In this document: piece after piece, positions 39,689 to 46,873 of the stretch
How positions within the stretch are numbered: the stretch's first letter is position 1
How the letters are laid out: each line of letters starts with the position of its first letter
NCBI RefSeq assembly: GCF_035918235.1
Contig: NZ_CP109485.1
Span: 8,215,001 to 8,279,000, forward strand
Length of the DNA stretch: 64,000 bases
Origin: Streptomyces sp. NBC_01445
GTDB taxonomy: Bacteria > Actinomycetota > Actinomycetes > Streptomycetales > Streptomycetaceae
Direction of reading: 5' to 3'
Made by a program: the position numbers and the translations under genes
The notes under the pieces: generated by a model
Told to the model about the DNA's origin: nothing
What the model saw: the letters and a program-made list of their open reading frames with translations, nothing else
Database searches by the model: none

Positions 39689-40156
39689 TCACCTCCCGTA
39701 CGTCTCCCGGCAGATGCGGGCCTCGGGGCTGTCCGGGTTCCACTTGCCGTACTGATTGCCCAGGGCGCACACATCGCCCGGGACGCCCGGCGCCGCGGGG
39801 GCCGCCGTGTGCGGGTGGCGCGGCGCAGGTGCCGCGGGGCGCGCCGCGTGGTCGGGGCCCGACCGACGGGGTGCCTCCTGGCGTGGCGGCTGGGGCGGGC
39901 GCGGCGCACGGGTCGGCCCGGGGGAGGGCGAGTGGGCCGGTGGCGTACGGCCCATCCGGTCCAGCGCCTCCCGCGCCGGCGCCTGCACGACCTGGGGCTC
40001 CGCCCGGCCGTCGGGGCGGGGCGCAGCCGGAGCGGCCGGTGCGCTGGGGGACACGGCCGGAGGCTCCGGCTGCCGTACGCTCACGCAACCGGACACCGCT
40101 GCGGCCGTGGCCGCCACCGTGAGCAGAAGCGCTGCTGAGGTCGTCGATCGATGCAC
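39689..40156 (-). CDS. Proline-rich putative lipoprotein
   Basis: 155 aa. A signal peptide with lipobox VSGC (residues near 21-24) is followed by a long Pro/Ala/Arg-rich segment and a short C-terminal region with two cysteines (DVCALGNQYGKW, ARICRETYG). Likely a cell-surface lipoprotein of unknown role. Start ATG 40156. Confidence 0.75.
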   Translation of the reverse strand: MHRSTTSAALLLTVAATAAAVSGCVSVRQPEPPAVSPSAPAAPAAPRPDGRAEPQVVQAPAREALDRMGRTPPAHSPSPGPTRAPRPPQPPRQEAPRRSGPDHAARPAAPAPRHPHTAAPAAPGVPGDVCALGNQYGKWNPDSPEARICRETYGR

Positions 40157-40232
40157 CTGCGCAACTCTGGCGGCTACGGACTCTCGTGGCGCGCCCGTCG
40201 GCCGATGATGCCCCGCACGGGTGACGCGCAGG

Positions 40233-40847
40233 TCAGGACGGGGACGCGGCGAGCATCCCGCGCAGCAGCTCCCCGAATCCCTCCCGAAGGTCCGCCAGGT
40301 CCGGGACCGACGCGTGGAATGCCCCGGCCACGCACGAGAACATGATCCCCTCGGACCAGGCCACCAGCGACAGTGTGTGCCGCTCCGGATCCCGGGACCC
40401 CGCGGCGCGCAGCAGCGCGGTGAGCGGTTCGTGGAACTGCCGTCCCGTCGCGTCGAAGAATGCCCTCAGCTCGGGCCGTCGCGTCGCCTCAAGTGCCAAC
40501 TCGTAACGGCAGATCAGCAGTTGAGGGTGGTTCATCAGATAGCGGTGCAGCGCGAGCGCCATGCCGTCGACGAGCGAGTGGATCCCGCCGGCCGGATCGG
40601 ACAGCTCGTCCACGGCGAGCACCCGCGACTCGCGCACGGCGAGGCGCCGCACCGTCGCCTCCAGGAGGGCGAGCCGGGTCCGTGCGTAGTTCGACGTCGA
40701 CCCCTGCGGCAGGCCCGCCGCCTCGTCGACCGCTCGGTGCGTCAGGCCCCGCATCCCGCGCTCGGCGAGCAGATCGAGTGCGGCGTCGGCGATGACTTCG
40801 GCGCGAGGTGCGCCGGCGGCGCTCGTGGGGCTGGTGCGTGCGGACAT
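40233..40847 (-). CDS. TetR-family repressor
   Basis: 204 aa; N-terminal TetR helix-turn-helix (VIADAALDLLAERGMRGLTH, LPQGSTSNYARTR) and a ligand-binding C-terminal domain. The ATG is exactly at the transcription start predicted from TAGGTT (minus strand, 40859-40854), so it is probably leaderless. Operator palindromes lie in the divergent promoter region, consistent with repression of itself and of the FAD monooxygenase. Confidence 0.88.
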   Translation of the reverse strand: MSARTSPTSAAGAPRAEVIADAALDLLAERGMRGLTHRAVDEAAGLPQGSTSNYARTRLALLEATVRRLAVRESRVLAVDELSDPAGGIHSLVDGMALALHRYLMNHPQLLICRYELALEATRRPELRAFFDATGRQFHEPLTALLRAAGSRDPERHTLSLVAWSEGIMFSCVAGAFHASVPDLADLREGFGELLRGMLAASPS

Positions 40848-40867
40848 GGTCCCAACCTACCGCTGGA

Positions 40868-40919
40868 ACTACAGATGTAGTACCGTCGAGAACGGGCTCA
40901 CTACAGGTGTAGTGAGCCC
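40868..40919. promoter_or_regulatory. Paired TetR operators
   Basis: Two copies of ACTACA-N2-TGTAGT: 40868-40881 (GA centre) and 40900-40913 (GG centre), 32 bp apart, three helical turns. The second is embedded in a perfect 26-bp palindrome (40894-40919; GGGCTCACTACA, GG, TGTAGTGAGCCC). The first sits between the -35 and -10 positions of the tetR promoter, consistent with autorepression. Confidence 0.82.
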
Positions 40920-40962
40920 GATGGGACGAGCCGGCGTTGTGAGACGTAAGGAGCGCGAAGCC

Positions 40963-42264
40963 ATGACTGCCGAATCGATGGAATCAACGGTTCCCACCGA
41001 ACTGGCCGACTCGACGGGCAAGGCACCGGCGCGAGCAAGAGCGCATGGCGCCGCCGGCCGCGGGCGGCGGCCCCGCGCGGTCGTCGTGGGCGGCGGCATC
41101 GGCGGCCTCACCGCCGCCGTCGCGCTCGGCCTGCGCGGATGGCACGTCACCGTCCTGGAGCGGGCCGCCGAACTGAAGCCCGTCGGGTCGGGGATCTCCC
41201 TCGCCCCCAACTCGCAGCGGGCCCTCGACGTCATCGGCCTCGGCGAGGAGATCCGGTGCCTGGCCGCGTGGGAGGGCGAGGGCGGCCTGCGCACCCCGAG
41301 CGGGCGCTGGCTCTCGCGCTCCGACGCGAAGGCCGCCGCCGAGCGCTTCGGCGGCTCCCTCGTGCTCCTGCACCGCGCGACCCTGATCGACAAGCTGGCG
41401 TCCCGTCTCCCCGACGGAGTCGTACGCACCGCGTCCGCCGCGGCGCTCGCCGACCCCGGCGTCGAGGACGACCCGGCCCGCCCCGCCCGCGTGACCACTC
41501 CGGAAGGCGAATTCGAGGCCGAACTCGTCGTCGGTGCCGACGGCATCAGGTCCGTTGTGCGCAGCGCCCTGTTCCCCGCCCACCCGGGCGCGGTCTACGC
41601 CGGGTTCACCACCTGGCGCCTCCTCGTCCCGCCCCTCGGCAGGCCCTTCGCTCAGCACGAGACCTGGGGACGCGGCCGGATCTGGGGCACGCACCCCTTC
41701 GCGGACGGCACGGTCTACGCCTACGGTGCAGCCGTCGCCCCCGCCGGCCACCACGCCCCCGACGGCGAGAAGGCCGAGCTGCTGCGCCGCTTCGGCGACT
41801 GGCACGACCCGATCCCGGCGATCATCGACGCGGCCGCGCCCGACGAGATCCTGCGCCACGACGTCCACCACATCACCGAACCCCTGCCGGCCTTCCACCG
41901 CGGCCGGGTCGCGCTCCTCGGCGACGCGGCCCACGCCATGCCCCCGACCCTCGGCCAGGGCGGCAACCAGGCCATCGAGGACGCCGTCGTGCTCGCCCAC
42001 CACGCCGACCCCGAGCACCCCGACTCCCTCGGCCTCGCCGCGTACACCGCCGCACGCAGGCCCCGTACGACCGCCATCGCCCGCAAGGCCGTCGGCCTGG
42101 GCCGGGTGAACATGCTCAGCAACCGGCCCGCGACGGCGCTGCGCAACATCCTCATCGCCGCTCTCGACAAGACCGGACCCGCCGTCATGCTGCGCGGATT
42201 CGACGAGATCGCGGACTGGCGGCCCCCGCAGCGGCCGTATGCTGCCCAGACACAGAGGGCCTAG
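40963..42264 (+). CDS. FAD-dependent monooxygenase
   Basis: 433 aa; aromatic hydroxylase-like class A flavoprotein monooxygenase: FAD-binding VVVGGGIGGLTAA, DG motif GADGIRS and second FAD motif GDAAHAMPPTLGQGG. It is divergent from the TetR repressor with paired operators, so it is probably a detoxification or modification enzyme induced by the TetR ligand. ATG 40963 has AAGGAG 9 nt upstream. Confidence 0.9.
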   Translation: MTAESMESTVPTELADSTGKAPARARAHGAAGRGRRPRAVVVGGGIGGLTAAVALGLRGWHVTVLERAAELKPVGSGISLAPNSQRALDVIGLGEEIRCLAAWEGEGGLRTPSGRWLSRSDAKAAAERFGGSLVLLHRATLIDKLASRLPDGVVRTASAAALADPGVEDDPARPARVTTPEGEFEAELVVGADGIRSVVRSALFPAHPGAVYAGFTTWRLLVPPLGRPFAQHETWGRGRIWGTHPFADGTVYAYGAAVAPAGHHAPDGEKAELLRRFGDWHDPIPAIIDAAAPDEILRHDVHHITEPLPAFHRGRVALLGDAAHAMPPTLGQGGNQAIEDAVVLAHHADPEHPDSLGLAAYTAARRPRTTAIARKAVGLGRVNMLSNRPATALRNILIAALDKTGPAVMLRGFDEIADWRPPQRPYAAQTQRA

Positions 42265-42302
42265 TCGGACACAGGCGGCCCGGGGCGAGGGAGAAGACGG
42301 AC

Positions 42303-43208
42303 GTGAAGGTCGGCTGCATCGGACTCGGAGACATCGCGCAGAAGGCGTATCTGCCGGTGCTCACCACCTTGCCGGGGGTTGAGCTGCATCTGCAGACCCG
42401 CACACCCGCGACGCTCCGACTGGTCGGGGACACGCACCACATCCCCGCCGAGCGTCGGCACACCGACCTGGACGCGCTGCTCGCGCAGGGGCTCGACGCG
42501 GCGTTCGTGCACGCGCCGACCGCCGTCCACCCCGAGATCGTGACGCGGCTGCTCGAAGCGGGGGTCGCCACCTATGTCGACAAGCCGCTGGCCTACGAAC
42601 TCGCCGACTCGCAGGGCCTCGTGCGGCTGGCCGAGGAGCGCGGCGTCAGTCTCACCGTCGGCTTCAACCGCCGTCACGCGCCCGGTTACACGCAGTGCGC
42701 CGAACACCCCCGCGAGCTGATCCTGATGCAGAAGAACCGGATCGGGCTGCCCGAGGACCCGCGCACGCTCGTCCTCGACGACTTCATCCACGTCGTCGAC
42801 ACCCTGCGCTACCTCGTGCCCGGGCCCATCGACGACGTGTCGGTGCGCGCCCGGGTCGAGGACGGCCTGCTGCACCACGTGGTGCTCCAGCTCGGCGGGG
42901 ACGGGTTCACGGCGATCGGCGTCATGAACCGGCTCAGCGGCTCGACCGAGGAGATCCTCGAGGTCTCCGGGCAGGACACCAAGCGCCAGGTCGTCAACCT
43001 CGCCGAAGTCATCGACCACAAGGGCCAGCCGACCGTGCGCCGCCGTGGCGACTGGGTATCGGTGGCCCGCCAGCGCGGCATCGAGCAGGTGGTCCTCGGC
43101 TTCCTCGACGGTGTGCGCGCGGGCAAGGTCCTCAGTGCCAAGGACGCGCTGGAGACGCATGTGCTGTGCGAGCAGGTCGTACGTGAGGTGCAGCGGTTCG
43201 CCGCCTGA
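42303..43208 (+). CDS. Gfo/Idh/MocA-family oxidoreductase
   Basis: 301 aa; N-terminal Rossmann domain (VGCIGLGDIAQKAYLPVL), the EKP-like YVDKPLAYEL, and a C-terminal alpha/beta domain. NAD(P)-dependent sugar or inositol-type dehydrogenase, substrate unknown. It is 38 bp downstream of the monooxygenase gene and could be co-transcribed. Its last 77 bp overlap the convergent lnt gene. Confidence 0.87.
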   Translation: MKVGCIGLGDIAQKAYLPVLTTLPGVELHLQTRTPATLRLVGDTHHIPAERRHTDLDALLAQGLDAAFVHAPTAVHPEIVTRLLEAGVATYVDKPLAYELADSQGLVRLAEERGVSLTVGFNRRHAPGYTQCAEHPRELILMQKNRIGLPEDPRTLVLDDFIHVVDTLRYLVPGPIDDVSVRARVEDGLLHHVVLQLGGDGFTAIGVMNRLSGSTEEILEVSGQDTKRQVVNLAEVIDHKGQPTVRRRGDWVSVARQRGIEQVVLGFLDGVRAGKVLSAKDALETHVLCEQVVREVQRFAA

Positions 43209-44826
43209 ACTGGCGGACGGCCTCCGACGCGCCCAGCAGGGCGAGCACGGTGACGGCCGCGTGCACCGGCCAGTCCCCGAACCGCACGTACAGCGTCGTG
43301 CCGTGCGCCGTCGGCACCTCGTAGACGCGGGCCGCGCTCGCCGACGTGCCGAGCCACGGACCGACGCGTGAACCGTCGGGGCCGTACACGGCCGACACCC
43401 CGGTCAGGGTCGCGTGCACCATCGGACGGCCCGTCTCGGCGGCCCGTACGGCCGCGAGCGACGCGTGCTGCTCGGGGGCCCAGCTGTGCTGGAACGTGGA
43501 CGTGGAGGACTGCGCGAGCAGCACCTGCGCCCCGTCGCGCGTGAGCCGCCGTGTCATGTCGGGGAACGCCGACTCGAAGCACACGAGAGGGCCGATCCGC
43601 AGGTCGCTGTCCCGCGCGGACCGCGTGTCCATCACGACCTGCCGGGTCCCGCTCACCCGGTCCTCGCCCGCGGCCTTGCCGACCGACGTGGCCCAGCCGA
43701 GCAGGGCGCGCGCCGGGATGTACTCGCCGAAGGGGACGAGCCGCATCTTGTCGTAGCGCTGCCCCGTGAGGCCGTCCGGGCCCACCAGGACCGAGCTCTT
43801 GAAGATGCCGGGGGCGCCGCCGGGGGAGACGCGGCGCGCGTCCACGTTCACCAGGATGTCCGCGCCCACCTCGCGCGAGAGCGCCGCGATCCGGCGCGCC
43901 AGGTCCGGCCGCTGCGAGAAGTCGAAGCCGACGCTGCTCTCGCCCCAGACCACCAGGTCGACACCCCGCCCGGCCAGGCCGCGGGTCAGCTCCTCCTCCC
44001 GGTCGAAGCGCTTCTCGCCGCTGTCGGCGCCGCCTATGGGGCCCGGCTGGACGACGGCGACCCTGACCGGGCCGTCCGGCTCGGGCCGCGGGGCCCAGGC
44101 CCAGGAGACCGTCGTCACCGTGGCCGTCACCAGAAGCCCCGCCACCGCGGGCGTACGGGCGCTGCGCGCCACGAGGAGGACGGTGATCGCAGTGTTCACC
44201 GTTACGACGAGCAGGCTGACCAGCCACACCCCGCCCACCGACGCGACGCGCAGGGCGGGCTGCACCTGCCACTGGCTCGACCCGATGAGCCCCCACGGGC
44301 CGCCCAACCCCTGCCAGGACCTGACCAGTTCGACCATCAGCCACGCCGAAGGCACCGCGACCAGGGCGGCGGCCGCCTGCCCACGCGTGGGCGTGCCGCC
44401 GAGCAGCCGCCGCAGCAGCCTGCCCCAGGGCGCCCACAGCGCACCGAGCAGCGCCGCGATCACGACGGTGAACACATGCAGACTCGGCAGCAGCCAGTGG
44501 TGCACCGACAGCATGAACCCGAGTCCGCCGAGCCAGCCGTCGAGGGCCGCGCGGCGCGGCGTGGGGGCCGAGCGGGCCAGCAGCATCCACGGCACCAGCG
44601 CGACGTACGCCAGCCACCACAGCGACGGAGCCGGGAACGCGAGGGCGGGCAGCGCGCCCGCCGAAACGGCGGCGACACCACGCCACCAGGGGGACGCCGC
44701 GAGGCGGGGAGCGATGCCCTGCCACGACGCGGCGGGCGCCGTCCACGACGCCGGAACCGCCGACACCGGCCACGCCTGCGTCGTACTTGACGAGCGCGAC
44801 CGACCATCCCCGCCCGACCCGTCCAT
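43132..44826 (-). CDS. lnt: Apolipoprotein N-acyltransferase
   Basis: 564 aa: about 7 membrane helices (about 50-240) and a C-terminal nitrilase domain with the triad E296 (VVWGES), K360 (RYDKMRL) and C416 (GPLVCFES). It adds the third acyl chain to lipoproteins; lipoprotein precursors are present in this window. The C-terminus extends past the normal end by about 70 residues and overlaps the oxidoreductase gene by 77 bp. Streptomyces encodes two Lnt-like proteins to my knowledge; this is one. Confidence 0.9.
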   Translation of the reverse strand: MDGSGGDGRSRSSSTTQAWPVSAVPASWTAPAASWQGIAPRLAASPWWRGVAAVSAGALPALAFPAPSLWWLAYVALVPWMLLARSAPTPRRAALDGWLGGLGFMLSVHHWLLPSLHVFTVVIAALLGALWAPWGRLLRRLLGGTPTRGQAAAALVAVPSAWLMVELVRSWQGLGGPWGLIGSSQWQVQPALRVASVGGVWLVSLLVVTVNTAITVLLVARSARTPAVAGLLVTATVTTVSWAWAPRPEPDGPVRVAVVQPGPIGGADSGEKRFDREEELTRGLAGRGVDLVVWGESSVGFDFSQRPDLARRIAALSREVGADILVNVDARRVSPGGAPGIFKSSVLVGPDGLTGQRYDKMRLVPFGEYIPARALLGWATSVGKAAGEDRVSGTRQVVMDTRSARDSDLRIGPLVCFESAFPDMTRRLTRDGAQVLLAQSSTSTFQHSWAPEQHASLAAVRAAETGRPMVHATLTGVSAVYGPDGSRVGPWLGTSASAARVYEVPTAHGTTLYVRFGDWPVHAAVTVLALLGASEAVRQFRRRTAAPHVRPARTAHASPARPWH

Positions 44827-44918
44827 GCGTCGCCTCCCTCGTCGTCCGACGCCCGGTACGTGCCTTCAGTGTGCGCGCCGGGGACGATCTTTGACAGTGG
44901 GCATCGGGGGCGGTCGCG

Positions 44919-45443
44919 TCAGCGCGTGGTGGCCGCCGCGGTGCCCTCCGTGCGGCGCCACTTCTCGTGCACCGTCACCCCACCCAGCCGCCAGCCGGAG
45001 CGCGTCCGCACGAGGGCGAAGGCGTAGCGGCCGCCGCACACGAAGTCGGGCGCGCCGGAGGGAGTGTCGGAGGGAGCCTTCGAGGGCGCATCGGCGGCGG
45101 TACCTGCGCCGTCACCGGCGAACCGCATCGGGTTGATGTAGTCGGCCTGCACGTCGGCCGTGTCGCCGGTGTCGTTGTCGAGGCGCCCGAAGCGCAGGCG
45201 CCGGTTGACGATCAGGTGCTGGCGCATCGGGAACAGCTCCATCGTCCGCGTCAGCCACTCGGTGATCTCGGCCGCGGTGCCCTCGATGCCGCCGGCCCGC
45301 CGGTAGTCGGCGCGCCCGTCCGGACTGAAGAGTCCGCGGTACGCCGTCCAGTCCCCGTCGTCCACGGACACCGCGTAGTCGGTGATCAGCTCCTCGATGG
45401 CGAGTCGGTCCATCACGGTGGCGAGTTCTACGCGCTGTGTCAT
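44919..45443 (-). CDS. SnoaL-like/NTF2-fold protein
   Basis: 174 aa, NTF2-like fold (DRLAIEELITDYAVSVDDGDW; ELFPMRQHLIVNRRLRFGR). SnoaL-like 'nuclear transport factor 2' members often act as small-molecule isomerases, hydroxylases or non-catalytic binders. A longer ORF begins at 45512, but TTGGAT, 17-nt spacer and AAGACT predict transcription starting at ATG 45443, favouring this start. Confidence 0.78.
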   Translation of the reverse strand: MTQRVELATVMDRLAIEELITDYAVSVDDGDWTAYRGLFSPDGRADYRRAGGIEGTAAEITEWLTRTMELFPMRQHLIVNRRLRFGRLDNDTGDTADVQADYINPMRFAGDGAGTAADAPSKAPSDTPSGAPDFVCGGRYAFALVRTRSGWRLGGVTVHEKWRRTEGTAAATTR

Positions 45444-45527
45444 TGAGTCAGTCTTGAGCACCGGAACCGCAGATCCAAGGGGCGCGACGGGGGAGACCGC
45501 GACAGTGATCATTGGTACCTTCTCGCC

Positions 45528-46166
45528 ATGTCCTCAGAGAGCGCCTCACAGACCGCCGCCGACGACCTCGCGCACTCCGTGCGGCTCGCGCTGGACACCT
45601 TCGGCGGGGCGCCGGCCGCCGACTGGAGCGTCAGGGCCGGCTCGCTGGAGTGGGACTGCTGGGAGACGGCCGAGCATCTGGCCGACGACCTGTTCGCGTA
45701 CGCGGCCCAACTCGGTCCGTCGAAGCCGCCGTTGGACACCGAGGTGCCGTTCGTCTGGACGCGCCGCAGTCCGGGCGGCCCCGCGAACGTCATCTTCGCG
45801 AACCGCGACGCAGGCCCCGCGGGACTGCTCCAGGTGATCGACGCGAGCGGCGCCCTGCTGGTCGCGATGGTGCGGACGGCCGCGCCCGAGACCCGCGCCC
45901 ACCATGTGTTCGGCCTCTCGGACCCCGTGGGCTTCGGCGCGATGGGCGTCGTGGAGACCCTCGTCCACACGCAGGACATCGCCGAGGGCCTCGGCCTCGA
46001 CTGGGCCCCGCCGGCCGGCCTATGTGCCAGGGCACTCGCCCGGCTGTTCCCCGACGCGCCGCAGGGCGACGACCCCTGGCGTACGTTGCTGTGGGCGACG
46101 GGGCGTGGTGAGCTGCCCGGCGTGGAGCGGCTCACGTCCTGGCGCTGGAACGCCGAAGTCCGTTGA
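45528..46166 (+). CDS. Maleylpyruvate isomerase/DinB-type mycothiol-dependent protein
   Basis: 212 aa of the DinB/MDMPI-like helical bundle (ADDLAHSVRLALDTFGGAPA ... GVVETLVHTQDIAEGLGLDW). Metal-binding His residues are expected; HAxxH-like HTQD is visible. Mycothiol-dependent isomerases and non-enzymatic members share the fold. ATG coincides with the start predicted from TACCTT (-10), so leaderless. Confidence 0.8.
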   Translation: MSSESASQTAADDLAHSVRLALDTFGGAPAADWSVRAGSLEWDCWETAEHLADDLFAYAAQLGPSKPPLDTEVPFVWTRRSPGGPANVIFANRDAGPAGLLQVIDASGALLVAMVRTAAPETRAHHVFGLSDPVGFGAMGVVETLVHTQDIAEGLGLDWAPPAGLCARALARLFPDAPQGDDPWRTLLWATGRGELPGVERLTSWRWNAEVR

Positions 46167-46210
46167 CAGGCAGATCGACAAGGCCGACCGGACTCAGTAT
46201 TGACGGGGTG

Positions 46211-46387
46211 TCAGGCCGCGGCCTGGACGACCTCTGTACGGACCGCGATCGCCCACTCGGTGACGAGCCGTGCGTACTGAGCGCGCTGCTCGGTGGAGAG
46301 CCGGCCACCCGCGCGCAACCACAACCCGCGGATCTGCTCGTTGACTTCCTCGGCAGACCGCGCGGAACCCGAACACTCAAGCGGCAT
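46211..46387 (-). CDS. Small conserved protein, 58 aa
   Basis: Short ORF MPLECSGSARSAEEVNEQIR continuing with LWLRAGGRLSTEQRAQYARL and a TEWAIAVRTEVV tail. Helical and charged. The ATG falls exactly 7 nt after a TAGCCT -10 box (minus strand, 46399-46394; TTCCCA about 17 nt further), so it looks like a leaderless gene. I recall similar small proteins being conserved in Streptomyces. Function unknown. Confidence 0.7.
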   Translation of the reverse strand: MPLECSGSARSAEEVNEQIRGLWLRAGGRLSTEQRAQYARLVTEWAIAVRTEVVQAAA

Positions 46388-46542
46388 GCGGTAAGGCTAG
46401 GGTGCGTGCCGCCCACTGGGAACCCTAAGCGACGGAACATATTCGCCAAGTGATCGTAAACATCGATCAGTTGGCTGGCAGTCCCTGGCAAGGGCCGTCG
46501 GGGAGGGGCCGATCGTGCTCGGACCGGTCGGCGAAAAACCAG

Positions 46543-46571
46543 GTGGCAGCGTCGCGTCCCGTCACTACAGT
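46543..46571 (+). promoter_or_regulatory. Candidate promoter for the Y RNA
   Basis: GTGGCA (46543-46548), 17-nt spacer, TACAGT (46566-46571). The predicted start is at 46578-46579, the first bases of the Y-RNA 5' strand. The -35 box is a 4/6 match to TTGACA. Confidence 0.5.
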
Positions 46572-46578
46572 TGCGGCA

Positions 46579-46714
46579 TGCCCAGGTGCGAAGGAGCGGG
46601 TTACTTCCACTGTTAATGGGGTGGTCGCGGGTTCGAGTCCCGTCGTCGGCTTCGGGCCGGCGTAGCTCAGTCGGCAGAGCACCTTGTACCTGCACCGATC
46701 TTGATCTCTGGGCA
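46579..46714 (+). ncRNA. Bacterial Y RNA (YrlA-like) with circularly permuted tRNA-like module
   Basis: Upstream of the Ro60 gene. The 5' strand has CAGGT (46583-46587), GCG, AAGG (46591-46594); the 3' strand has CCTT (46682-46685), GT, ACCTG (46688-46692), giving two paired blocks around an internal loop, the shape and sequence (GGTGCGAAGG, then GGGTTAC) of Ro-binding stems in animal Y RNAs. A CCAC/GTGG hairpin (46607-46624) follows as a variable-arm-like element. T arm: GCGGG/CCCGT with loop TTCGAGT (46627-46643). Acceptor strands CGTCGGC (46644-46650) and GCCGGCG (46656-46662) close by TTCGG, so the order is permuted. Then TA and the D arm GCTC/GAGC with GG in its loop (46665-46680). TGCCCAG (46579-46585) could also pair CTGGGCA (46708-46714). 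Exact ends are inferred. Confidence 0.82.
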
Positions 46715-46742
46715 GCACACGTCACGCACCTCCCGGTGCGCG

Positions 46743-46866
46743 GGCCCGCGGCTACTTCTTCTCATGAACGCACGCCGCGGGCCGACTTGATCTCGGGAGG
46801 CACCCAGCAGGGCCGCGCCCCGATTCGGCGTGCCCGCACGCGGTGCTTCCCCTCCGCAGAGAGGGG
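46743..46866 (+). promoter_or_regulatory. Structured leader of the Ro60 gene
   Basis: Perfect 10-bp stem GGCCCGCGGC (46743-46752) / GCCGCGGGCC (46774-46783) and a second hairpin CCCCTC (46849-46854) / GAGGGG (46861-46866). The latter's right arm is the ribosome binding site of the Ro60 ATG at 46874, so translation could be controlled by structure. Confidence 0.5.
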
Positions 46867-46873
46867 CCGCCTC

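Noticed and set aside
40963..43208. A small secondary-metabolite cluster around the flavin monooxygenase
   Set aside because: Only two enzymes, no synthase or tailoring set, and lnt follows. A detoxification unit is simpler.
46627..46680. Ordinary tRNA gene from the T-arm and D-arm sequence
   Set aside because: The arms are in permuted order, the acceptor strands are joined by a TTCGG loop, and no anticodon loop lies between D and T arms. It fits a Y RNA module better than a tRNA.
46571..46873. N-terminal extension of the Ro60 gene through the Y RNA region
   Set aside because: The 101 extra codons come from the RNA gene and its leader; the ATG at 46874 has a ribosome binding site and begins the TROVE domain.
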